Assembly (NCBI RefSeq): GCF_032854445.1
Contig: NC_088302.1
Location: forward strand, 5,329,338 to 5,393,337
Reading direction: 5' to 3'
DNA: 64,000 nucleotides
DNA from: Liolophura sinensis
Lineage: Eukaryota > Mollusca > Polyplacophora > Chitonida > Chitonidae
Shown: one piece after another, positions 26,985 to 39,190 of the stretch
Layout of the letters: each line of letters begins with the position of its first letter
How positions within the stretch are numbered: the first letter of the stretch is position 1
Position numbers and translations under genes: made by a program
Notes under the pieces: generated by a model
Told to the model about the DNA's origin: nothing
The model's input: the letters and a program-made list of their open reading frames with translations, nothing else
Database searches by the model: none

Positions 26985-27658
26985 CAGGAACACTGAAAAC
27001 TGAATGAGGAGAACTATGATAGAAGAGAAGAATTCCCAGAACCATGCGGCAAAACAGAAATCGCACAAACTATATGGAATGAAAGAGTGAGTGAGTGAGT
27101 GCTTGGGGTTTAACGTCGTACTCAACAACTTTCCAGTCATATGGCGAAGGAATCTTTAGAGTACCTCCTTGTCGCAGTACGGATTTCTGCCGCTGTTTTA
27201 TCTATTGCTGCTTCACTGAGACGACTTACCGAAGGTAAGTAAGCCGTCCCGCCCGAGCCATTATACTGATACGGGTCAACCAGTCGTTGCTCTATCCCCT
27301 TCATGCTGAATGCCAAGCGAGAAAGTTACAACTTTCTCTTTTAAAGTCTTAGAAATGACTCGACTCAGGGTTGATTCTGGATCTAGCGCTCCCGAAGCGG
27401 ACGTTCTAGATAGGAGAGAATAATACCCAGAACTATACAGAGAAAGAAAGAAACCACAAGAACTATATGACAAAAGGCAAGAACTATATGGCAATAAAGA
27501 ACTCACAAAAAAATATATGACAGAAGAAGGAAATCACAAAAACCATATGAGAAAAGAGCAGAGCTATACAATAAGAAAAAAAAGCACAAAAATCCTATAG
27601 CAAAAGAAAGTAATCACAAGAGCTATATGACAGAAGAAAGAATCACAAGAACTTTGCG
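26985..27658. repeat. Degenerate ~31-bp purine-rich tandem array, split by a SINE
   Basis: Variants of CACAAGAACTATATGACA followed by GAAGAAAGAAA recur about ten times on both sides of the SINE at 27087-27415. Copies are strongly diverged, so this is an old array. Confidence 0.75.
27087..27415 (-). mobile_element. SINE family A inside the purine-rich array
   Basis: GTGAGTGAGTGAGTGCTTGG at the left, GACGACTTACCGAAGG in the middle and CCCGAAGCGGACGTTCTAGA at the right. The last part of the tRNA-like head is missing. Confidence 0.92.
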
Positions 27659-29987
27659 TAGGAAGGAAAAAAAAACCCAACCATACATGTATCGTGGAAT
27701 GAATAATTTGGCAACAATCAACAACATTACAGCTATATCGTGACGACCAAAGCAATGCAAGATCTAAATAATATATACCAAAGTAATGGGCTCAATAAAA
27801 CCGAGGATCAAAATGGTCCAGGAAAGGAATGCCAAAAGGCAAATAACAGAAATGAAGTAGAAAGAATTATAGAGAACTAAATAGATGAGTCGAAAGGGAT
27901 ATTAACAGCTTATAAAATATACGACAGGAATACGCCGATATAAGTAACAATAAACGATTGCAGCAAGGAATCATTAGCATGGAATTGGAAGGACATATTC
28001 TGACAAATCAATGCCATAGAATCTATCAACAAATCTAATTATCTATTGCCCGTATTTACTCCAAGACGGCAGGCATGGGACAACCTTCCAAAGGGCAGCG
28101 CATGATCTGTGTGTAACAGTAATTATAACCAGAGAGAGCGCGGGTTGCACAATTAGCAATACACACACGCTTAATCAGCCGTATATCTCTAGTTAGATCT
28201 CTCTATCGTCCTGTGCTTTAGGGCTATCAGGGGCCTCGTCAGACTGAACCCCCACCTTTCCAATAGATAAGGTTTATACGTGTTAATATCGACCTAGCCC
28301 AGCGTGTATGCCGTGACTGAATCTCTCCGGCTTGCCTGTATGCACACAGGTATCATCAGGCTTGTATATCCTCCCTATTCTCTTGTAACGACTTGGCCGG
28401 GACAAGCTCTCCAGCTATTCCTGTGTTAACATGGTCTTTTATTGTTTCCAGTGGCACCAGGGAACGGCATCAAACTTTCATCACCCATCTGACACGCTTG
28501 TGTAAGTTTGAATGCTTAATAACTTGGGGAAGCACGCATGCACGCACATGTCCCGGCCGTCCTATACAGGACGGGCTATACATATATACATAAATATGTG
28601 TGTACAAACAAACCTGAAGTAGGCGTGGCACATGCACAGCTTTCAAAAAAAAAAAAAACTAAAATTTAAAGAGAAAGATATTAGAAGCATTGTTTTTGTA
28701 AATTTCCAAAAGAAAGGCCATATCACTTATTATAGTCCATAATTGGTGTGTATAATATTTTTGTTTCGAGATGCATGGTATTAGGGAGTTATCGGGTCTA
28801 GCCGTGACAAATGTCCGTTGAAATAAGGCTTCCCGGCAATATGTGAGAGATATTAAAATTGATGACCAGTGTTGTAGATGTGTTTGGTTTGGAGTGCTTG
28901 GGTCGGGCAGTGTGGAGAAAGGAACCCATGGGTTTTTAATGAGAACTTGGGAAGTCTTAGTTCAGGCCTGGCAGCATCCGTGCGTATACAGCCTAACCCT
29001 CATCCTCTTGTAGTTTTACTTATTTATCAGAAGCTGTCGAACTTTGTATGCTTCCTGAATAAAACTAAATCGTTATATCATTATATTTTGATACGGCTGT
29101 CATTTTCTATCTGAAATAGTAATGAATTCCGATTGAGAAGCTTTAAATAGTACACTCACATTGCCGAGTTCGTATCTTGTCGTGTCAGATAAGGAGTGGT
29201 AACCCGCTGACAGGGATGTTAACTGGTGGATATAGGCTGACTTCTATATACATCGTTGTGATGATATAATGTGTTTTGGGATTGCGTAAGGCTTTAACTT
29301 GTCACTTGCAATAGGAGATTACCATTGATTTCATGTATACTTACGAGCACCGATATCCCTGGGTGAGTTCTCATTTTCTCATTTATGCCAGGCTTTTACA
29401 GTTATATAATACGTATACAGTTAAACAAAAATACCAAACGGGCTACCTGTGACAAAAATAGTCCAAACTAGGATTCTAAGGAAATGTGTTAATATACAAG
29501 GTAAACCAAGCCATCAGTCGGAAGAAATCACGACGTTGCTCTAGCATAGTGGCCAAATTATGCACTATCCACGATGTAAGGTCTTATTCGTGTGTCACTC
29601 GTATGCTCTGTTCTTTATGTATACATACGATGTTTCGCCTTCGTGCTGAGAATTGTTCTTTCCATATCTGGGCAAACAAAATGTGGCATAGAAAGAGAGC
29701 TATACAGTAGAAAAGATCCCTCCCTTATGGCGAATATGTTGTCTTCTTCTGGGAAACGGATTGTTCCTTCTCATGATTTTTTCCAAATGCAATATATGTG
29801 TGCGCATGAAATAAGCGTTTTGACAATGATATGCTTCATGCAGTTTATATACCTATATATATAGTTACATCCATATCACTCTAGTATAGTTTTTTTTTTT
29901 GGAATTTTGGGTAATTCTATATATTCCAAAAATTGATAGTATACAAACTGGTTTGCGGCTCCATGTAGCAGTATTCAAAGTTTACTA
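27659..29987. other. Non-coding stretch, nothing recognised
   Basis: No exon with a recognisable product; short ORFs at 28393-28593, 28878-29114 and 29486-29864 lack domains. Confidence 0.5.
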
Positions 29988-30062
29988 ATGGAAATACCGT
30001 TGCCAAAAAATACATATTTGATAGTTGGTATTTGGTGTTTACAATTGTTTATTGCGGCTACA

Positions 30063-30192
<130 letters not shown>

Positions 30193-30608
30193 TTTATATA
30201 GATTACCCATTATATTCAGACAACGTATGTTATACTGGAGATTTTTTCCAAAATAAACACGTCGTTATTGTTAAGGCATATTAAGGAGAAAATAGAACAG
30301 ACTGAATAGAGAAACACGCTGTGTCTATCACGTATACTCCTTTTACGTGCACACCTATATGTTTATTAGGCAAAATAACCCGCTTTGTCAAGCGCGTTTC
30401 CAGTCAGTCAGTTGACAAGCAAATTGAAACCACTCATGAAGAAATCTCTCCAAGCCATTAAAAATTTCATTAGATTAAAATTAAAATATACGCCGTGATA
30501 AGTGTTGCTGGTTGTTGTGTCGCAAACGAATTGAATGAAGGCCAATTATACAAGCACGCTTTCAGTGTCACTGGGAAATTGACAATCCGGATAAATTATT
30601 GTCCGGCG

Positions 30609-30674
30609 TATATTTAAACTGACAATCGACTTAGTCACTGTTCACTGCGTTCAACATCCACATTGTCTGTGCAG
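30609..30674 (+). promoter_or_regulatory. Candidate TATA promoter with short leader exon and strong donor
   Basis: TATATTTAAA at 30609-30618 is followed after about 25-30 bases by TCACTGTTCACT (initiator-like), and then by GTGCAG|GTAAGT at 30674/30675, a near-ideal splice donor. The spacing would fit a 5' non-coding exon of about 35 bases for a plus-strand gene. No downstream coding exon was found. Confidence 0.3.
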
Positions 30675-30964
30675 GTAAGTTAAGGGCAGCTTGGCCATTG
30701 CATCTGCATGGATGGAATAGTGTCTCAGCCATATGGTTTAAAAGAAAACAGGCGTTTCACTGTAATGTCTATGCTTGTATATTTCGGTGCGCCTTCAACT
30801 TCGGCGCGTCTCTTTCCAGATTGCATGCAATCCTATTAAATTTTAAATTATTAAATTTTCCCCTGTATCACAAAGCTGTCTACATGCTTGCGGCGTTATT
30901 TCTAGACTTGGACTTAAACCGAAATTTTCAATATTGTCATGAACGCCTATTAGAGAACCACAAG

Positions 30965-31307
30965 TGAGTGAGTGAGTGAGTGAGTGAGTGAGTGCTTGGG
31001 GTTTAACGTCGTACTCAACAATTTTTTAGTCACATGACGACGAAGGAATCATTAGGGTGTATGTACGTGTAATGTGCCTCCTTGTTGCAGGACGGATTTC
31101 CACCGCTCTTTTATTTAGTGCTGCTTCACTGAGACGACTTACCGAAGGCAAGTAAGCAGCCCCGCCCGAGCCATTATACTGATACGGGCCAACCAGTCGT
31201 TGCACTATCCCCTTCATGCTGAACGCCAAGCGAGGAAGTTACAACTTCCTCTTTTAAAGTCTTAGGTGTGACTCGATCAAGGATTGATCCTGGATCTACC
31301 GGCCCCG
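30965..31307 (-). mobile_element. SINE family A with 14-bp target-site duplication
   Basis: AGAGAACCACAAGT occurs at 30952-30965 and again at 31308-31321. The element lacks the outer part of the tRNA head (it stops at CTACCGGCCCCG), i.e. it is slightly 5'-truncated. Little divergence from the copy at 6463. Confidence 0.95.
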
Positions 31308-31321
31308 AGAGAACCACAAGT

Positions 31322-32005
31322 ATTAAAATAAAAACTCTTACGGTAAATCATAATTTTAGTGCAGTGAAGTATCTTGAAGTTAAGACAAAGTCCGACTTCA
31401 GTCTGAGACATGCAGCCTCGTGATCCTGGCGTTTAGGACAAGCCATTCGTATACACGTTCATTGTATGTATTAGTATGTTAATATATTATATCCTGTCCT
31501 ATAGACACACACATATCATAAGCTACATACAGGACATTCGCACTCCATTAATTCATACAACACCAAATCATTTTTTAGCAGAATTATAGTCTTATTTAAT
31601 GTATATATCGTTACTCTTAGTACAGCTTCCCCGTCGTTTGGTCAATTTTGCAGAACATTGTTTGGGAAATTACACGTCCATATTTATGTCAAATCCGTAA
31701 TTGTAGGTTCAATTTCCATACTAGGAGGTGTAGATCGTGCAGAAGTTTTACTCTGTAGAACATTACAACTGTCAGTTGCCCAGAAATTGCCTGTTAGGCA
31801 TGCATTTGTAGTTTAAGCAGTCAGATATTGTCAAACTTCATACTCCTACGTTTATCCATATGCAGGTATTTAGGGCAGTGACCAGGGCCAAAGCAGCGAG
31901 AAGGTAGGGGTAGTTATACGTGAAGACAGCGTCACAGATTACCACTTGACAGTTAACTATTGTTAAACTGTAAAATCACGGTAATCAGCATTAAGCCTTT
32001 CCCTA
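31322..32005. other. Non-coding stretch, nothing recognised
   Basis: AT-rich spacer between the SINE and the 78-bp satellite. Confidence 0.5.
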
Positions 32006-33972
32006 AACTACACGACGTGCACAGCATGCATGCCTCAAGAAGCCCTGATATCTTCTGTATTTTACCTGAAGTTTGGCCAGTAAAAATACACGACGTGCAC
32101 AGCATGCATGCCTCATGAAGCCCTGATATCTTCTGTCTTTTACCTGAAGTTTGGCCAGTAAAAATACACGACGTGCACAGCATGCATGCCTCGTGAAGCC
32201 CTGATATCTTCTGTATTTTATCTGAAGTTTGGCCAGTAAAAATACACGACGTGCACAGCATGCATGCCTCATGAAGCCTTAATATCTTCTGTAGTTTACC
32301 TGAAGTTTGGCCAGTAAAAATACACGACGTGCACAGCATGCATGCCTCGTGAAGCCCTGATATCTTCTGTATTTTATCTGAAGTTTGGCCAAGAAAAAAT
32401 ACACGACGTGCACAGCATGCATGTCTCAAGAAGCCCTGATATCTTCTGTATTTTACCTGAAGTTTGACCAGTAAAAATACACGACGTGCACAGCATGCAT
32501 GCCTCAAGAAGCCCTGATATCTTCTGTATTTTATCTGAAGTTTGGCCAGGAAAAAATACACGACGTGCACAGCATGCATGCCTCGTGAAGCCCTGATATC
32601 TTCTGTATTTTATCTGAAGTTTGGCCAGTAAAAATACACGACGTGCACAGCATGCATGCCTCATGAAGCCCTAATATCTTCTGTATTTTACCTGAAGTTT
32701 GGCCAGTAAAAATACACGACGTGCACAGCATGCATGTCTCAAGAAGCCCTGATATCTTCTGTATTTTATCTGAAGTTTGGCCAGGAAAAAATACACGACG
32801 TGCACAGCATGCATGTCTCAAGAAGCCCTGATATCTTCGGTATTTTATCTGAAGTTTGACCAGGAAAAAATACACGACGTGCACAGCATGCATGCCTCGT
32901 GAAGCCCTGATATCTTCTGTATTTTACCTGAAGTTTGACCAGTAAAAATACACGACGTGCACAGCATGCATGTCTCAAGAAGCCCTGATATCTTCTGTAT
33001 TTTATCTGAAGTTTGGCCAGGAAAAAATACACGACATGCACAGCATGCACGTCTCAAGAAGCCCTGATATCTTCTGTATTTTATCTGAAGTTTGACCAGT
33101 AAAAATACACGACGTGCACAGCATGCATGCCTCAAGAAGCCCTGATGTCTTCTGTATTTTATCTGAAGTTTGACCAGTAAAAATACACGACGTGCACAGC
33201 ATGCATGCCTCATGAAGCCCTAATATCTTCTGTATTTTATCTGAAGTTTGGCCAGGAAAAAATATACGTCGTGCACAGCATGCATGCCTCGTGAAGCCCT
33301 GATATCTTCTGTATTTTATCTGAAGTTTGGCCAGGAAAAAATACACGACGTGCACAGCATGCATGTCTCAAGAAGCCCTGATATCTTCTGTATTTTACCT
33401 GAAGTTTGGCCAGTATAAATACACGACGTGCACAGCATGCATGTCTCAAGAAGCCCTGATATCTTCTGTATTTTATCTGAAGTTTGGCCAGGAAAAAATA
33501 CACGACATGCACAGCATGCACGTCTCAAGAAGCCCTGATATCTTCTGTATTTTATCTGAAGTTTGACCAGTAAAAATACACGACGTGCACAGCATGCATG
33601 CCTCAAGAAGCCCTGATGTCTTCTGTATTTTATCTGAAGTTTGACCAGTAAAAATACACGACGTGCACAGCATGCATGCCTCATGAAGCCCTAATATCTT
33701 CTGTATTTTATCTGAAGTTTGGCCAGGAAAAAATATACGTCGTGCACAGCATGCATGCCTCGTGAAGCCCTGATATCTTCTGTATTTTATCTGAAGTTTG
33801 GCCAGGAAAAAATACACGACATGCACAGCATGCATGTCTCAAGAAGCCCTGATATCTTCTGTATTTTACCTGAAGTTTGGCCAGTATAAATACACGACGT
33901 GCACAGCATGCATGTCTCAAGAAGCCCTGATATCTTCTGTATTTTATCTGAAGTTTGGCCAGTATAAATACA
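32006..33972. repeat. 78/79-bp satellite, about 25 monomers, with 471-bp higher-order repeat
   Basis: Monomer: TACACGACGTGCACAGCATG, then CATGCCTCAAGAAGCCCTGA, TATCTTCTGTATTTTAYCTG and AAGTTTGGCCAGTAAAAA. Monomers are 78 or 79 bp depending on an A-run. Minus-strand ORFs in 32845-33213 reappear at 33316-33684, and those at 33002-33364 at 33473-33835, so a block of six monomers (471 bp) is duplicated. The 78-bp unit is 26 codons long, so the apparent ORFs of up to 208 residues are artefacts of periodicity. Confidence 0.97.
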
Positions 33973-34766
33973 CGTTCAGATAAACATAAAATGGCCTTAA
34001 AATGATACTTTTGATGCCAACACTTAAGTCTTTCTGATACTTGAAAAATTAATTTAAAAAGATTAAACTTACAAATTAATTAATTAAAACTCTTAAGAAT
34101 CAATCAGAATAAAGGAAAATGTATATCTCTTAGAAAAGGCTAAGTCTTAGTTGAAATACAGTATAGTTGTCATATCTGGCTCAGAGTCGTTTTTCGCATT
34201 TTTGTATAGGTGAACTTGCCCTTTGGATCATTAAACTATATATCGCATCTTGTATTCCACCACAGGGCTAAATGTAAAAAAAACAAAACAATGCTGTTTA
34301 TTATTCCTTGAAGGGAATGATTTGAAGTCTTTCGAAGCTATGCAAAGACGAATCAATATACGCCAAAGCCGTAGTATAAAAAAAAAGCACCTAGATTTCC
34401 CCGATTCTGCCTGAGGGCTTGAAGGTTGCATATGTAATTATATGAAAAGCATCGTAATACATACAGGGCTTGGTGAATAATTGAAACTACGCTTTAGTTT
34501 AGACCCTTGTAAGAGCTTGTATAGCTGCAAGGCCGACGAAACTTCTGTTTGAAGTTAAGAAAGCTAAAGCAAAAGCTATTTCGGCTTATAATTTAATAAT
34601 GTTAAAGTAAAGATTAAGTTGTGCGGGCATTGCAATTCTAACTGGATTGTACAAAAAGGCCTGCAGACTTCGTTATTGCACGATTTTTATCTGGTAACTC
34701 TTGAGCGTGCATTTTGGCAACTGCCAACACATGGGAACAAATTCAGTTAATTGTTTTGTACAGTTT
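33973..34766. other. Non-coding stretch, nothing recognised
   Basis: AT-rich; no gene, RNA or array recognised. Confidence 0.5.
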
Positions 34767-34990
34767 TGTTTATTTATTTATTCCACATTTATCACAGTGT
34801 ATGTGGATATGTTGGCTGGAACATAAACTTGACAAAGATTATGGCAAAACAAAAGCCAAGTGACAGGCACTTCACAAATCTCCTGACTTTAAACTGCAAC
34901 CGAAATATAGCAAGAGCGGGATTCGAACCAACTACCTGATCGGCCGAGGTCCCATTTGGGGCGGCGAGAGCCACGAATAAGCCGAATATG
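34767..34990 (-). mobile_element. tRNA-derived SINE-like element (family C)
   Basis: Plus strand has a TTTATTTATTTATTCCAC tail-like start and, near the right end, GCGGGATTCGAACCAACTAC, the reverse complement of a tRNA B box (GGTTCGAATCC). CCGATCAGGTAGTTGG before it on the minus strand fits a tRNA anticodon/T-arm region. It is too degenerate to be a functional tRNA. Confidence 0.55.
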
Positions 34991-37900
34991 TGATTAACCC
35001 CACGTTGACATATTGTACCCAATGCTGAAATCTGTGATTTCTGATATTCTGTATGAATAAGTTTTCATGTTACAGTGATGGTAGTTGTTAGTAATTAGTG
35101 CAGGGGAAGTTAATTGGTTTTAGTGTTATACGTTTGAGGGCATGTAAGTTGGTAAGTTGATGCATTATGATAAATGAAATGTTAAGGGAATTGCCTTGCT
35201 CTTGACGTACAACGGAGATCAGCTCTGTCCTGATGTAGTGATGATAATGTTTACAACTCTGTTTTCCATTTCACCGGAACTGAAATCTTAATCCACAAAA
35301 GTAAGAAAAGTAAAAGTAAAATGAAAATAGTTTTGTTCACAAATTAGAAGTAACTGAAAATCTAATGTCATGACGTTAGCAGGTAGGCCTTAGTCTATAT
35401 ACACGCGGCTCTAACTAGCACAGGGAAAAAACTGGCCAACGTATCACCCTGAAGCTCGCCTCCTACTCTGACAATACCGGGCTTGCGTCAGGTAAGTGTG
35501 CAGTTGACGTAACCATAAACAGTTTAGTGTTATACCCTTTGTGCAATTACCAGGTGCAGCCGTACAGCGGGTGAGACCTGCATGTGACCAAGGCGTCCCT
35601 TCACGCTTTACCTGTCCGGTAAAGCCGACCGCTTTGAGGCCCGAAATATGGCTGATTACTCCTAACAGCAACACCCGGTCAGTGCTGAATAATTGGGGGG
35701 GGGGGGGGGGGGGTACGGGTGCAGAACCCTAAATATCTTAGCCCGCTTCCCTCACCAACGGGGCCCAGATGTCGCCTACAGCATGTACATACCCGGTATG
35801 ATCAAAGCCTGGTGCATGTACCGCTGCCCCACAGAGCGGCTTGGCTCAGAGAGGTACTTTTATAACGGCTGGTACACGATTTCACTCCCCTTCCCCGTTC
35901 CACAATATAAACTGATCAGTGATGTGCATCGATCAGGTGGATGAATACAGATACCCGATTCAGCCAGCACTCACTCAGTTTTTCACACCATTTTCCACAT
36001 GACTGCTATCACAGCCACTTGTTACCCTACACCTTGGTTTAGACATCAGATCCCATGCTGACATATCATAACTCAAAGCAATCTAACGGTAATTCTACAC
36101 TATTTTGCCGCAAAGCTTTCAGGAGTAAAATGCCAGGGGCCCATGTTGTCAGAATGGACTGGATATATTATAGCGATGCGCAAAAAAAAAAAAAAAAAAA
36201 TAATGGAAATAATTGTTCATTTTTCAAATCACCATGATATGGTGTTAAGCCACAATCTATCATTCTCTTTTTTTTTCAAAAATATTTATAAACTTCTATC
36301 TTTAAAAACACTTCTAAAATGAATATGTTAATTATAGTAATCAGAATGGTTATGAAACAGTATCCGCGTATCCACGATACCAGTACCATCCATGAAGGGA
36401 GCTGTGTTATAAAAGAATAGTGAGCAGCAAACCACAGTATTTGGAGGAGCTCTAATCATGACATGACGTCTAGTAGATTTTTGCTCACCTGAAAGTACTT
36501 AAGACATGGTGCTGAAGGGCGGGTCATTAGCTATTATTTAAGCATTTACGTGAACAGTTACAATAAAACCCTAACTGAGGTAAACTGTCGTCCCTGCTCT
36601 GTTTTCTGCTTGTAGTCTTTTATGTCCTATTTTGTCTAAAAAAGAAACAAACAATCGAAGTTGATGCTGTAAAGTATTATGAACTGTGGCAATCAGAGCG
36701 CGTCTTTATATATGTATTATACATGGGCCTTATTCAGACACCATATACTGTTAACCAGACATGGCTGCTAGCCATCATAAAATAACTATATAGAAGTGAC
36801 ATACCATATATTTATAGCCTACCAGTTTGAAATTTAAATTGGATATAAACATACTTAAAATGTGAACTGATTACCTTAGCTGCAAAACTGAAAACTGTAT
36901 GATGAGCGCATCTCTCTTACCGGCTATAGCTGCTATGTATATAATTGTGTTTAACCTATATTTTTTGGGGGACTTATCTTGTTATGCAGCTGCAGCTGTG
37001 TGATGTCAACATGCCCCGTTAGCCCTGTACGGGACGGTGGAACTCATTCATACATATTCATAATTACATCTTCACGATGCCATCGTAAGTGCATCCTTGA
37101 GCATAAATAAAACTGAGACATTAAAGTAAAAGGTATGAAATTATAAAGCATCCGAATAAAGAATCTACATACACAAAAACTCTTTCTTGATTATACATTG
37201 TATATCTGTGCAGTTTGGAAAAATTTATAGTCCGAATTGAAATGTATACTAGAGTTATTTATAGTGTCAAAATGAAAAAAAAAAAAATAAAACCAATACA
37301 AAATTAAATAAACAAATAAATAATAATCCAACTAACAATAGTAAAAGAAATGACAAGATAATATGCAAATGTTTTAAAAATACGTTACATGGAATACAAA
37401 AATTTCGGACTTACTTTACATCGTTTCTGACATTTTTCTACACTGTCCTTTATTTGGTCTCACTAGTATCCGTGTTCTTGGAAACAAAATACAAATCAGT
37501 ATCAAAAGGTCATGCACCGCGGGAATTGTAGATCATTGACGCCCAATAAAACGCAGTTCCCATCACTAATTTTTGTCTGGTTCTAGTCAAGCCATATGCA
37601 GTTAAATTCATATGCATAGTACCAGGGGCGTCAAAGTTGGTAGCAATTAAGCCTTTACACGAACAGTTAGAATAAATCACAATATAACTGAGGGAAACTG
37701 ACAAGTTGCCCTACATATATACTGTCGTCACGGCTCTGATTTTACTCTGCTGGCTGTAGTCTCATATATCGTACCCTGTTAATACTAAAAGTGAAAACTT
37801 GTATAATGAATTTATTATGGGTTTTTTTGTTTATATTAATGGTGTTCGTGACTCAAGAATATTTGCTATATATTGTCCTACAAAGGAATAACGCCATTTT

Positions 37901-38217
37901 GCACAAGTGTATGCACAACATAGTTGCCGTACGTAAACAGAACTGTGTTATGTGGATAACAGAACTTTGTTATGTGGTGCACTTTAACTAATATAGAAGA
38001 GTACAGAGTGGATCCGCCACAGCGGCGCGATAGTTGGCAGTTAGTGATACAAACAGTTAAACTAACAAACCATGTCACATAATACCAAATTGCTATATAC
38101 TTGTAGTTAAGCGGTTATGAACAAACATTTGACAATTCCCATTCTTGCATGTAGCTATTATAGCTTGATTAGCTATACCATGCATACAGGTGTTTTAATA
38201 TACCATATATCAGTTCT
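34991..38217. other. Non-coding stretch with poly-G tract at 35694-35713
   Basis: The 35430-35940 part is richer in G+C than its surroundings. It has a donor-like GCGTCAG|GTAAGTG near 35490, but no open exon with a recognisable product. Confidence 0.5.
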
Positions 38218-38334
38218 ACGTTCTCTGGCCGTACGTTGGAAGGTCTGCAGCAACCTGCGGATGGTCATGGGTCCCCCCTGACCATAATGCTGGCTGCCAT
38301 CGTATAAGTGAAATATTCTTGAGTACGGCGTCTT
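38218..38334 (+). mobile_element. SINE family B, internal fragment
   Basis: CTGGCCGTACGTTGGAAGG, CAACCTGCGGATGGTCATGG and TATTCTTGAGTACGGCGT; head and poly-AT tail missing. Confidence 0.87.
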
Positions 38335-38525
38335 CTAAACAGCTCAGCTTAAACCTATGTGTCAGCAGGTTTATATACGTGTCTGTTGTATTCGCGTATT
38401 TATACATGAACATGCGGTTAGAATATAACCCTAAACGAGTGAAATTGACAACAGGCCAGAATTTCACTGTCAAATACCACCCTTTTGTCGCTACATACTC
38501 TTATGGCTCTACACTGCATGCTGTC

Positions 38526-38578
38526 TTTTATATTTATTTATTCATTCGACTGATTGATGTTTTACGCCAAACGACAGA
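38526..38578 (-). mobile_element. SINE family B, 3' tail fragment
   Basis: ATATTTATTTATTCATTCG followed by GATTGATGTTTTACGCC, the 3' end only. Confidence 0.6.
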
Positions 38579-38689
38579 GATGTAGTCTTTTATATTAAAA
38601 TGAGTGTTTAGAAGATGAATGGTATCGTGAACATCAGCTTGTTCCTACTCTCTTAATGGAAAAGAAAAGATGAAAATTTTGTTAATATC

Positions 38690-39190
38690 AGACGAAAGAG
38701 CGTCAAACCTATTTGCAAATATGGTCTTTAATATTTTTTTCGATTTTGTTTTCAAGAGAAAAGGGTTTATTTGAAACGATTTTTGTATTTTTCGGCTTTC
38801 CATAAAATAATGTTCTAAACAAGGAGGTGATGCATATCTAATGAATTTATTTGAATGTAAATTTGTTGCTTATATCCAAACATATGCGTTTAATCTGAAT
38901 TATGAAAATATTTAAGAATGTATTAAATATGATCAAAAGGGATGAATACATTTTTTAGCTGAAAAGACGGGACTCTAGTGCACATATATTTATTAAACAT
39001 GTGTTACATCTTCACTTATAATATTATTACACAAAGACTATATATACCAAAAGGTGGCATCAAATACCCACCAAACAAAAATTATTTTCGTTTTTTTTTT
39101 CCATTTTCACAAGTGACTTTGCGCACTCTTTCACCTGAACTTTATGTAATTTTTTATTGTTTCTCTACCTTTACAGATTAAATGGTGTGG
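38690..39190. repeat. Dispersed repeat family D, copy 2
   Basis: Shares AATATGGTCTTTAATATT with copy 3 near 49808. It also shares, in inverse orientation, the phrase GAATGTAAATTTGTTG...TTATATCCAAACATATG (38865-38887 versus about 50062-50090). The family seems to contain internal inverted repeats. Confidence 0.65.

Noticed and set aside
31953-33983. Many long minus-strand ORFs rich in HACCARRVF and CTSCIF words
   Set aside because: They are the 78-bp satellite translated; the unit equals 26 codons and no start, promoter or codon constraint is visible.
34905-34990. tRNA gene suggested by a B box (GGTTCGAATCC, minus strand)
   Set aside because: The pairing needed for acceptor and D arms is not seen, and a SINE-like tail lies downstream.
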